From Turritopsis dohrnii (lineage: Eukaryota; Cnidaria; Hydrozoa; Anthoathecata; Oceaniidae): a stretch of DNA of 64,000 nucleotides. Shown in pieces: positions 12,690 through 24,500 of the stretch; position 1 is the first letter of the stretch, and each line of letters begins with the position of its first letter. A program made the translations under genes and the position numbers. The notes under the pieces are model-generated. The model did not search any database and was not told the DNA's origin. It worked only from the letters and a program-made list of their open reading frames with translations. Location: the NCBI GenBank assembly GCA_027922465.2, contig BQMF02000054.1, positions 1,054,001 through 1,118,000 of the forward strand, in the 5' to 3' direction.

Positions 12690-13400
12690 CTGCCTTTTTC
12701 TATGAGTTACGTGTTTGTTACTGCACCTATATTATATGTATCTATATATAACGTAGTAGTTCCAGGTTTCTTTGCGGAGACCCTGCCTCCGTAATTTCTG
12801 TAAACATTCTATATATAAATTGACAAAGGAAAAAAAAGATTACGACAAATCCATATTTTCTACGACAAGCTTTCGAAGGGTTCACCTCTCCATGATCACG
12901 TCAATACTAGAATGAATCACAAAAATTTAATGAAAAGTATTTTAAAAAACCGAGACAAACGTAATGTGAATAATATAACACGTTCTATGCTTCTATTAGC
13001 TAGACTAGATTATCTACTCTAGACATTGTTATATCACGCGATTTGCATTGTATTTATTTCTTACTAGTTGTTACAATTTTCCTCGTCAGTTTCATAAGCT
13101 ATTGAAAAATAAAATTGTGATACATAGCATTTAGTTCTTTGTGATTTGCAAGAACGTCCTGTTACAAGTTTTATAAATATTTTATACACATAATTTCTCA
13201 TTAAAAAGATTATCGGCGCAAACTATTTATAAGCCTTACTCCAGCAAACGTTGCTTAATCTTACCAATCTACCAGGCGAATGAGATTACGTCAGCCAATC
13301 AAAAACCAGTTCGCTCAGTCGCGTGGCCACAGCGAATGAACTGGAAACCGGCCTTAAGAAAGCTTGAAAACTATTCGCTAATCAGATAGTACCTGGTAGA
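12690..13400. other. Spacer between KDZ gene and minisatellite
   Basis: No coding exon is seen. It holds one short stem motif on the minus strand (12867-12900, ending in CGAAAGCTTGT when read on that strand) of a type found at several places in the window. Confidence 0.4.
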
Positions 13401-13420
13401 CATTATAAACATAAAAAGTC

Positions 13421-14458
13421 ATGACTACAAATGACATCAGATGTGATCAGCGCGTAAGATACAATCGCCACATCAGATCCGATCATGACATAAGGTGTGA
13501 TCAGCGCGTAAGATACAATCGCCACATCAGATCCGATCATAACATAAGCAGTGAAGAGCGCGTAAGATACAATCGTCACATCAGATCCGATCATGACATA
13601 AGGTGTGATCAGCGCGTAAGGTACAATCGTCACATCAGATCCGATCATAACATAAGCAGTGAAGAGCATGTAAGATACAATCGCCACATCAGATCCGATC
13701 ATAACATAAGCAGTGAAGAGTGCGTAAGATACAATCGTCACATCAGATCCGATAATCACATATGCAGTGAAGAGCACGTAAGATACAATCGCCACATCAG
13801 ATCCGATCATGACATAAGGTGTGATCAGCGCGTAAGATACAATCGCCACATCAGATCCGATCATAACATAAGCAGTGAAGAGCGCGTAAGATACAATCGC
13901 CACATCAGATCCGATCATGACATAAGCAGTGAAGAGCACGTAAGATACAATCGCCACATCAGATCCGATCATGACATAAGGTGTGATCAGCGCGTAAGAT
14001 ACAATCGCCACATCAGATCCGATCATGACATAAGGTGTGATCAGCGCGTAAGATACAATCGCCACATCAGATCCGATCATAACATAAGCAGTGAAGAGCG
14101 CGTAAGATACAATCGCCACATCAGATCCGATCATGACATAAGCAGTGAAGAGCGCGTAAGATACAATCGCCACATCAGATCCGATCATAACATAAGCAGT
14201 GAAGAGCGTGTAAGATACAATCGCCACATCAGATCCGATCATGACATAAGCAGTGAAGAGCACGTAAGATACAATCGCCACATCAGATCCGATCATGACA
14301 TAAGGTGTGATCAGCGCGTTAGATACAATCGCCACATCAGATCCGATCATGACATAAGGTGTGATCAGCGCGTAAGATACAATCGCCACATCAGATCCGA
14401 TCATAACATAAGCAGTGAGGAGCACGTAAGATACAATCGTCACATCATATCCGATCAT
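13421..14458. repeat. 54-bp minisatellite, about 19 units of two types
   Basis: Each unit contains GTAAGATACAATCGCCACAT and ATCAGATCCGATCATGACAT, then one of two tails: AAGGTGTGATCAG (type A) or AAGCAGTGAAGAG (type B). Reading left to right the order is about A A B A B B B A B B A A B B B B A A B. As 54 is a multiple of three, long stop-free frames exist on both strands (plus 13421-14608, minus 14458-13403). I treat these as a by-product of the period, not genes. Degenerate units trail on to about 14610. Confidence 0.93.
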
Positions 14459-14976
14459 GACATAACTCTCGATGGAGACCCAGACGCTTCCGCGAAGGAG
14501 TATAAGGCCTACTTACACTCAACGCGGAACAAGGTGCAATCGTCACATCATGACGGTACAATCGGCACATGGTGCAAGTCTTCACATCAGGACAGTACAA
14601 TCGCATAAGATAAAGATCGTCTGCTTTCCCTTTTTCCTTCAGCGATAGCAGTTTTTCGAAATTTATTTTTGAAAATACCATTTATTGGATGAAAGGGCAT
14701 TGACTAAATGCGTTGGGTTACTGACTTTCTTATATCAAAAGGGATATTTATATTCCATATATAGGCAATTGACAGGTTTCTTTCCGGTAAATTTAATAGT
14801 CACTTAGTTTGGAGTAGGACAATTGTTATGAGTGAGGATTCAATGTCTATTGGATGGATATCAGGCCAGACCAAAAGAAAATAATACTGATTGTTTTAGT
14901 AAATCTTCTAACACAATACATATATACAAAACAAACATTTGTCTGCAACCTAGGGCATTTGCAGTAAAGAAATTTT

Positions 14977-17900
14977 TCAAGATTTTGCATCTCTTGCGCT
15001 TTTCTTCATGGCTTGTAAAACAGCTTCTAAAGTTAGAATAAAATAATAGTATAAAATAAAATGATATCTAGAAAGAAATAACAAAAAGTAGCAGTGGAGT
15101 TATTGGATTGATACTTGCCTCTAATATTAGCTGGTAGTTGATTGAACGGCATGGCAACTACAAGAACACAAAATAAGGGCAATATTTAAGTTAAATACAA
15201 AACCTAAATGATGTTCTATGATATGCATTTCGTTTTTTAGAGGCGGAATTATATGAGTGCTTCATTTACTGAATGTTGATTTTATTTCGGTCACCTTGAC
15301 ATCGAAATACCCGATGAAATGAATGAAACTCCGTATATTCAAATAATTGTTTAATAGACCTTTCCCGAATTTCTGTTTAAACGCTGCAGTATGGCTAAAG
15401 CCAACATGTATAACTTCGTTTTAAAGTTTTCGATTGCTCTTAATTATCCCACTGCCGAATAGAAATTATAAGTGAATATTACAAGTAATAGATATATGTA
15501 ATTAGTAAAACAATAGGAAACATAGTAACGAGGTTAAACATAATAACAAGGCATAATGTTTAATCAGAAATTCGGGAAATGTCTATTTCGTCCGAACGTA
15601 AACATGACATATTTCAAGACGCTTATAGACATCCTTTCAATTCAGACGAAGTGAAACTACCATGTTAATCTTGTATTAGATGCATAAAAATGTACGCGGC
15701 AATCACGAATACCTTTATTTGAAATAGAAGGTCGATTTTCTTTACTTGCAACAAACGACTGAGTTGTCCTGCCTAAATTTTTACAACAAATTGTTACAAC
15801 GAAAGCTTGAAAAAGAGTTTCATTGATCAGCAAGCAGAATCAATTTAAGCACGTACCTTGACTTTTTACCTCAACAACAGATCCAATTGGTTGGTCTGTA
15901 AAGTGATATATTTTTATATAAATATTGCGAAAGATTTTTTTAAACAAAAAATAATTCAGAAATAAGTTATTACCTATAATGGTCCTTTCATTGAAATTAA
16001 CATCATTATCACCTAGGCAAAATGAAATTACAGATGAAAAGATAACATGAAAAATAGTTAAGTTGCAGTTAAAGTTCAAAATTTTCTTAGCATTTAAAAA
16101 TAATGCCTTTTTTAGGATTCTGCTCCCTAACTATACCAAAAGCTTTAAAAGCAAGAACTGTATCAAAGTAAGCACCTAAATCTCGGCAGTTGTTTACAGA
16201 AATCTTATGCGAGTAAAGAATACCTTCAAGGAGATTACAACACAGGGATTCAGTTCCAGTTGTTGTAAGTAATTCAGCATCTTTTGAGACATTACCAACC
16301 AAACGATCTGGAGCAAAACATAACAGAAAACAATGACGGGAATGATTTCTATATGGAACACAAACTGACCAAATCCATTACAAACCGATCAATAATGAAT
16401 AAACTTTTAATACTTCTCAATACTTCACATGAATGATTTTCCGCTGAAACTGGTACGTTTGAAACACCGAGAATTCCAGATTGTTGTGAAATTGTGGAAT
16501 CTAGACAAAATGGGAAATATAGTGAATTATAGAATATAGAAATATCATATCCATATTTATTGCAGTTGAGGATGTGTCAAAAGGTAACTGTAAGTGCATG
16601 CACATATAAAGAGATGAATAAAACTAAGCATCTACCGATTCTTCTAGGTGTCGAATCTAACCCTAAAGAAGACAATAGTAACAAAAAAATATAAAATGGA
16701 AGCTACTGATGAGAATTGCTTATCTCAAGTTAAGGCAAAGTTTATGGAGAAAGCCAAAATCATTTATACACATTGAAGTGGAAAAACATGCAAAAGGAAC
16801 TTCATGACATTGTGACAAGTTGTGACTTCATGTCAAAGTGTTTGGGTTATTTTAGATGCACCACTGGATGAGATTTTAGCAAGCAACCAACAATTCATAC
16901 CCTCAACATCAATAATAATTTTGATATCATCTTTGTGCTGCAGGATAAATTTCTTCAAATCTAATGTCATGGATGAGGGGTAGCAAAGGTGCTTGTCAAT
17001 AGGCAAACCAGTTGCATATATGACAGAAGGCACATATTTTTTATATGGGATATGCTTTTTAGGCAACCGTGCTTGTGCTTCAACTGGCAGTAAACGAAGT
17101 GCCTCAACTAAAATATAAATTCATAGCACTACATACATTAAACTTATAATACATTTAACATACAAACTATTAACATGATTAAGAACTCTGTTTCAGGCTA
17201 TTTGGCCTTCGTCAGTGCTGCGTACCCTGAACAAAAACAGAAGGCTGATAGGATGTCACTTCACAAAAAATACAGTAACTGTGATCTTTATCTATTGCTT
17301 TTAATCTTACTTACAAGGAAAGCTTTACAATAGAATGTTTTAATGAACAAGTTGTTTACATGCTAATTTTATCAACTAACTTAATGCACTGGAAATTAAC
17401 TGACTCTATTATAGCAATGTTAATTAAGGTCCCTCCTTTGCTAATTGTATGGGAGCAGCAGACAGGTTTGTTCTTACCACGGAAGTTTATGTAATATATA
17501 AAATATGTAATGAAATATGTAATTGTATTATGTAAAAAAAAGTAAAACTGTTCTTACCATACTTTTCATTTAATAATTCTGTAACACAAACAGCTAAGTC
17601 ATTGGAGGTACTGGTTATGTTTTGCTTTTTAGGTAGACAATTACTACTTCCTGTAAAAATATAAAGCCTAATTAAGTGACTGAAACATAATGACTTCACA
17701 AGTAGTGATGAACATATAAGAATTCAAAGATTGAAGCAATTCAACAAATTACCATTTGCAATAAATTCTGCAAATTTATCTTCCAAATGAAGATACTGGG
17801 ATGATGATTCTAAAAACAGGGCTCCACTTTCAGAGCAGCATATTTTTGCACCAATTGCGTCAACATAAACCCCAATAAAGTGGTTTCCAAGCATTGATAA

Positions 17901-19566
17901 TTCATTAGCCTAAAGGTTAAGTTGAATTTATCAATGATTCACTGGAATAGAATTTAAAATTGGGGATATAAATATTGTTACAGTATACATACAGTAGATT
18001 GTAGAACTTTCCAAAGCTTTCTTGACTTCTGAATTTTTTCATCAGGTCTTAAATCATTAGCACTCTTCAGATTTTGGGAATGAGCTTTTTCATTCCATTT
18101 GTCTTTTTCCTTTTTAGACATGCTGGACCATTCATTTCCCAAGGTTTTAAGTAATTGCCTACGTTCCTCAGAAGTGCCATCTTAAAAGTCAATAGCATAC
18201 ATACTTATCATAATCATGATTATCCTTACCAATATTTATGAAGATTGGAATCTTGATAAAAACAATAAACAGATATATATAAAGAGTATATAATATCAAG
18301 CTCACTCCTATCCACATTTCTATGAAAACCATCCAGATTTACATAAAAGACAACAAAAGTGTAACCTTTCATTCTTTTACTTCTGAACTCATCGTAGCCG
18401 CGTGTTGCCTGCAAACTTATTTTTGTGCGTTTCAGGTTATTTTGGGTCAGAGATTTTCTAGCTTTTGCCCTACGATTTATTATCCATTTCTACATGAAAA
18501 CGACACTATTATCAATAACATTATAAACAAATCTCTCATAGAATAGGCAAAAAGAACATGCACAGTGCCAACAGTTACTTCAAACTTTTTTCAAGAACAT
18601 ATTGTATGCACATGAAAATATGAAATGGCAATAATATTTCATGAAAAGAATCAATAATTCATTTCAAGGAAAACAAATTAAAATACTTCAATAGCTGGTA
18701 GAGAGAGTCCAGTCAATTCTGCTGCCTTTTCTCTAGTTGGTAAAGATGCTTTGGTGTTACTTGTCATACCCTTGGTAAACATATCTTCCAAAACTTTTTC
18801 TGTGTTGGAATCCATTGATGTAGTGATGTAATGTAATGGTTCTATTTCAGACACTATATTATACAAGTTTTTATTACAACTGAAAGAATGTTATTCTTGT
18901 AATAATAGGGTAATAGTGTAAACAATTTGTGTAATTCAAGATATCCTTGTACTTTTCAGTTTACTTTGATCAAACACAAAGAAACTTTTATTCAATAAGA
19001 CATAAAAATATATAATCATATGTAGTTTGATGTCCATTGTCCTTGCTAGTAATGTTTGGATGAATCCTTATGATCAACATTGACTAAAATTTAGCCTAAT
19101 TACTTAATACTAAAATTTAGCCTTGAAAGACTAGAGTGAAAGGAAGACTTTTAACTGTCTTCCTTTTGTCTTAAAAGTCTTCCTTTCACTCTAGTCTTTC
19201 AAGGCTAAATTTTAGTATTAAGTAAGTAGGCTAAATTTTAGTAATGTTGATCATATGCATGCTCTAAATTATGTCCAAATTATGAAAATATACTGGTGAA
19301 AAACCATTGTGATTAACAGACCACAAAACACTTGAACTTAACATTTTGTAGCTGTATACAATTTAGATTGGTCCCAATTCAATAAATCCTAATATCTGAT
19401 TACAATTTCATAGCACACATTAGTTATTTGCTGATCTACTTAACAAGCATCACGAAAATGTTAGCTAAAGATTTATAAAAGTTATTATATTCACCACTCG
19501 CTATATATAGTATTTTAAGTAAAATTTTTTTACCATGTCTTTCTTATCCGAATCAATCAATCCCAT
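14977..19566 (-). CDS. Uncharacterised protein with homeodomain-like and HMG-box-like regions
   Basis: I do not recognise this gene. Thirteen exons have consistent phase: 18853-18687, 18489-18366, 18180-17993, 17909-17753, 17650-17558, 17107-16901, 16662-16636, 16500-16414, 16307-16137, 16012-15974, 15895-15857, 15157-15119, 15026-14977 (stop TGA). They encode about 462 aa. Exons 1-2 read LPTREKAAELTGLSLPAIE and then KWIINRRAKARKS, matching homeodomain helices 2-3 with W48, N51 and R53 kept. Exons 2-3 read RGYDEFRSKRMK and RRQLLKTLGNEWSSMSKKEK, then DKWNEKA, an HMG-box-like pattern. The rest has no known motif. A likely first exon (MGLIDSDKKDM, 19566-19534) is phase 0 while the next needs phase 1, so an exon between them is missing or the start is wrong. 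The last intron is GC-AG. The gene is convergent with the KDZ gene; likely nuclear and DNA-binding (inference). Confidence 0.7.
19069..19255. repeat. 187-bp near-perfect palindrome (foldback MITE)
   Basis: Two arms of about 80 bp are inverted copies (both contain TAGCCTTGAAAGACTAGAGT or its complement) around a short pyrimidine-rich loop. Within each arm CTAAAATTTAGCC occurs twice. It sits in the presumed first intron of the homeodomain/HMG gene and encodes nothing. Confidence 0.85.
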
Positions 19567-19569
19567 GTT

Positions 19570-20000
19570 GGAAGGTGACGACAAATAAAGTCACGGTACG
19601 GTTAACAAAAGATGTCTCCAGCTTTACGAGCACAAAACTGAAGGGGAATCATCTGTGTACGATATACCATTAACAAGCTTTCCACAATTCATCATGCTAC
19701 AATTCATGCTAAGAATTCAATATATATATAAAATATCTCACAATTGGTATATCCAGTTATTCCAATCAATACAATATCTGAACACAATGAGGTGGGAATA
19801 ACCAACAAACAGATTGACATAAGAATTAAATTAATTATATATGCATATACATAGTTATTATATCCTCCAGGTATATATAAATGTGAATACATTGACCTCA
19901 GGACCATTATTGCGGCCATTGTGTGTTATATCCACCAATATATAAAGGCAGATAAAATTAGACGCTTTAAGGGCTAGATGATGAAGGGCTACACAGGTAA
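19570..20000. other. Flank upstream of the homeodomain/HMG gene
   Basis: AT-rich sequence with no supported exon. It would contain the promoter of the minus-strand gene. I compared it by eye with the region before 7922 for inverted similarity and saw none. Confidence 0.35.
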
Positions 20001-20002
20001 GT

Positions 20003-20107
20003 CATAGGCGCTATTTCCTTTTCGTACCCTCCTAACACTAATCCTAGCCCTAACCTAACCCTACATCTAATCCTATAGGGGAGTACCAAAAGGAAATAGT
20101 GCCTATG
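20003..20107. repeat. Foldback element with about 30-bp stem
   Basis: CATAGGCGCTATTTCCTTTT at 20003 pairs with AAAAGGAAATAGTGCCTATG ending at 20107. The loop is a degenerate CCTAACCC-like tract (AGCCCTAACCTAACCC), which is not a telomere array. Confidence 0.8.
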
Positions 20108-20957
20108 TCAAAATATAAGTCAGATAAAACAATACTGCTGTAAAAACGAGATGTAAGTTGTTGCTACACGGCGAAAATACATATCTATCTATCTATCTGC
20201 AAAATGATCTTAATGATTTTATGTGCAATCATAAATCCATCCTTCCTGAAAATCGTGAGCCCATAAAGAATATATTTTAGATATATTTTAGTTACACTCA
20301 TTCATTTGCACGGTTATCATTGCTTATAGTGATTGGCAAACCAGACTTAAACACATTTATAATGAGGTTGATGAGGTTCTCAACTCTATTCAATCCAAGA
20401 CTATGAACAACAGAGCCCAAGCTTATATTATTGTAATGGAGATATAAAGAGTTTTGTCGTTATTGTCACTAACAGTTTAGGCAGTGCGGGTTTTGTTCTC
20501 ATCCATTTAAAAATTGACCTTTTCCTTTCCTCAACTGAAAAAGAAAATTCTACAGCAAAATTCCAACTTTTCGTAGTGGATGTACCATTTTGAGCGGCAT
20601 TCCCGCGTTCCGTCCTGCCTGCATAGCGATCTTATTGGAATATATCGATACATATATATCATATGTCAAATACACGATCAATACCATTGGTATATATACG
20701 CTACATCATTTTTCGATCATATTGGGTAACTTTCATCTGAATCGGGTGTTCTTGTCGACAAACCAAATTGAAATTACGCCCTCTCTCTTTCAAAAGCTTA
20801 GCTTTGATTAAGCGCCCAGTAGGGGCGCATGTACTTTCTTTATCGATTTCGATTTTTTACAGATTTATTTACGTAACGTAAATGCTGCAATAAATTTCCA
20901 CTCAGTATTAAATGTCACTTTCCAATAAGCGTCAACGTCAATGACTGCCAATCAATC

Positions 20958-21431
20958 AATTGAGGATTGTGCAAGGGCGCGAAGCGCCCGCAGTGCAATC
21001 CCGATTTTATAAATAAAATCGAAGCCAACGATCTAATACTGGTGTATACGCCCATTCACGCCTTTAGGATTAAAGTCATTCGAATACGAGCTCCGATTTC
21101 ATTTATATCTCTACTTATAACTATTTACACAATAAATGAAATCCAAAGAAGTAGTCAATTCGAGTCGCGGAAGTTCCACAATAAAGAGACATTATATAAA
21201 GTAATAAAGTTTCTTTCTTTGAAACGATTATACACATTCAACTACTACTCCCACGTGCACGAAAACTACCAGTACCACCACGTGATCCACGACCTAAAAT
21301 ATAAGGTTAACTTTTGATTTACTCTTGGTTGTAGAAGGGGTCTTGGTGGGTGGGCAGTATTAGATCGTTGGCTTCGATTTTATTTATAAAATCGGGATTG
21401 CACTGCGGGCGCTTCGCGCCCTTGCACAATC
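20958..21431. repeat. Inverted DIRS terminal sequences beside the DIRS element
   Basis: 20958-21047 (TGAGGATTGTGCAAGGGCGC onwards) is present inverted at 21347-21431, enclosing about 300 bp with no gene. 21032-21080 also carries a diverged direct copy of the DIRS terminal repeat (CTAATACTGGTGTATACGCC). It could be the 3' complementary region of the adjacent element, or a truncated second copy. Confidence 0.65.
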
Positions 21432-21513
21432 CTCAATTTCATTTCATAAAATCTCCGCCCGATCTAATACTGGTGTATACGCCCATTCACGCCTTCAGGC
21501 TGAAAGTCATTCT

Positions 21514-24500
21514 TCACGACCTCTGTTCAAAGCGTAAAACTGAGGATTCGTATGCATCTTTCTCTTTCACCTTCACATCTCTGTGATAATACTTTTCAAA
21601 AGTACTAACCGACGACCAATGACCTCTTTTAATAATTTCTGCTATAGGAACCCCTTGACATTTTGCCTTTGATGAAGATGCAGACCTTGTAGAATGTGCC
21701 TTAAATGTTGAAGTATCTACGCCTGCCATGGAAAGAATTTCTAAGATCCACCTAGAAACCGTACATGACTTTACATGCTTGTGAGGTTTAACTATACCTA
21801 ACAACAAAAAACTCTCATTCCCTCTCCATAATCTGGTTCTTTCCAAATAAATATCTATATAGTGACAAACACATAACTCTTTATTCTCCTTAAAATGGGA
21901 AAACTTTATAGGAGATCTCAACTTCCCTTTTCTTGCCGTTTTAGTTATCTCTCCGAAATGAAAAGTATAACCTGTATGATGTTTAATCAAGTACTTGGTG
22001 TCTAGAGAACAAATTTCGTGTGCCCTGGCTATAGAGGTTAAAGCAAGAAGCATTGTTAGTTTCAAAGTCAACATTTTATCAGAAATATTCTCAGTCTTAA
22101 TAGTACCCAGGTAAGAAACAACTTTGTCAACATCCCATATAAAAGTATATCTTGGGATAGGACATCTTTTATTAAAAACACCTGCCAGTAAAGCTGACAC
22201 TAATGGGTGTTTTCCCACGGAGACACCCTCTACTGGTTCATGAAATGCTGACAAAGCTGATCGATAACCAGCAATTGTTTGGTATTCTAATCCCTTTTCA
22301 AACAAATCTGAAAGAAACTCGATAACTAATGCTATAGAGCATCGAATTGGATCAACCTGTTTCCCAGAACACCAGCTAGCCCACTTACGCCAGGCCGATT
22401 CGTAATGAGAAACTGTTCCTTCTCTCCTAGCTGCAGTGATAAGGTTGACAGCCTTTTCTGATAAGCCTTCTGCTTGCAACTTTCCCCTGATACTGTCCAA
22501 AGCACTAGTTGAAGGGTTTGATTTTGAATGAGAGGATGTCTTTCCCCTTGAGGATTCAGTAACAGGTCTGGGAAAGTTGGAAGCAGAATGGGATTCTGTA
22601 CTGATAATTGAAGCAACTGAGGGTACCATGACTGAGTCTGCCATGCAGGAGTTACTAACAAAACTGTCGCCTTGTCTGATCTGACTTTCCATAACACCCT
22701 GCCTATTAGGGAAAAGGGAGGAAAAGCATAACCTCGCAGATGTGTCCAACGTGTTTGAAATGCATCTTGCCCCTTGCTGTAAGGATCTACCTTCCAAGAA
22801 AAATAAATGGGTACTTGATGCGACAGTCTTGATGCAAACAGGTCTGTACAAGGAGTCCACCTTGCCCGACATATATTTTGAAACACCTGTTGACTCATTT
22901 TCCACTCGCTTGAGTCCTTCACGCTGCGAGACATCCTGTCTGCCTCCACATTTAAAATCCCTGGAAGGTACTCGACAGTAATTGTGATCTGATGATCCAA
23001 CAGATATTTCCAAATTTTTTTGCTTAACCCAGACAGGACTTCGCTCTTGGTTCCCCCCATCTTCATAAGATATGTTAGAGCCACTATATTGTCCATTTGA
23101 ATGTGTATTGAGGAGCTCTGAGGAAACCTGCGATGAAAAGACAATATTGCCAGTTTTGCTGCTTTTAATTCTAGATAATTGATGTGGTACTCCTTCTCCC
23201 GCTGTGACCACTGTCCCCCGGTGTTGAGTCCCTTGCAGGATGCCCCCCATCCTTGTAGAGATGCATCTGATGAAATCACTAGTTGGGGTTGTGTCGACAC
23301 TATTCCCACCCCATTGTGAAGATGGAGATTCTCTATCCACCATTTTAGTTCCTCCCTTGCCTCTTGATTCAAAACTATTTGTACATCGTAATTCTGATTT
23401 TTCGCAAACTCTAGAATTTGTTGTCTTTGCATAGCTCTGTATTGAAGTGGAGCGGGAAATACCGCAATAGCCGAGGACGAGAGGCGACCCACAACTTTCA
23501 TTAAATCCCTTACAGACACCTTTTCTGCTGCTAGAAGATCCTGACAATGAGACACAATCCTCTCCATTTTTCCCTGGGGAAGAAATAATTTTAAATTGTT
23601 CGAATCTATCTCTATACCCAGAAACTGAATAAGATGACATGGTTGAAGAACTGATTTTTGAAAATTGATAGTAAAGCCCAGATGTTGAAGAATGAAGATG
23701 AGAGTGTCTCTTGCCATCTCCACTTCCTCCTGAGTTGATGCTAAAATCAAGCAATCGTCCAGATAAATTATCAGACGAACATTTAACCTCCTTAATATTG
23801 CTACTGGAATTTTCAATAGTTTCGTAAAGACTCGTGGAGCTGGACCCAGGCCAAAACACAGGCAGAGAAACTGATAAATGTTTCCCTCCCATAAAAAACT
23901 GACATATCTTTGAGAGCTTTTGCTCAGAGGCACTGAGAAGTAAGCATCCTTCAGATCTATCTTTATCATATAATCCCCTTTTTGTAACAGTTCCTTCAAA
24001 AGGGATAGGCCTTCCATCTTGAAGTGCTGATACGGAATGTGCCTGTTCAAATTCCTCAGATTTATTACTGGTCTGTAACCCGACTCCTTCTTTGGGATAA
24101 CGAAGATGGAGCTGAGGAAATGGCGCTGTGAAGGACTTTCCACAATCTCTATAGCTTGTTTGCGTAACATTTCCTGAATTTCCTTGTTCACTATATTTTT
24201 TTCCTCTAACTCGAAATTTGCACTGTGAGGAGGCTGAAGTTGAGACGGGGGGAGGGACTGAAAAGGAATTTGATACCCTTTTACAAACCCTAAAATCTGA
24301 GGATCTTGAGTCAGAACTTCCCAATTTCGAATGTACCACTTCAGTCTTCCTGCTTGAGGTAGATTGGGGATTAGATCTTGTGGAAACATTTCCTTTACTA
24401 ATGGGTGAATTTTTGAAAGAATAAGCTCCGAGTTTCTTACTGGCTTTAACAAAGGAATAGGAATAATTCTTACCCCTCTGTGAGTTAAACTGGTATCTTC

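Noticed and set aside
13403..14608. Long ORFs on both strands through the 54-bp repeat (351 and 395 codons)
   Set aside because: They exist on both strands because the period is a multiple of three; the repeated peptides have no domain and no start context or splice support.
7100..19900. Terminal inverted repeats bounding the KDZ/HMG region
   Set aside because: I compared the flanks by eye on both strands and found no matching ends; short TA-rich matches are not significant.
20040..20085. Telomere-like CCTAACCC tract
   Set aside because: It is degenerate, short, and forms the loop of a foldback element; not a telomere or interstitial telomere array.
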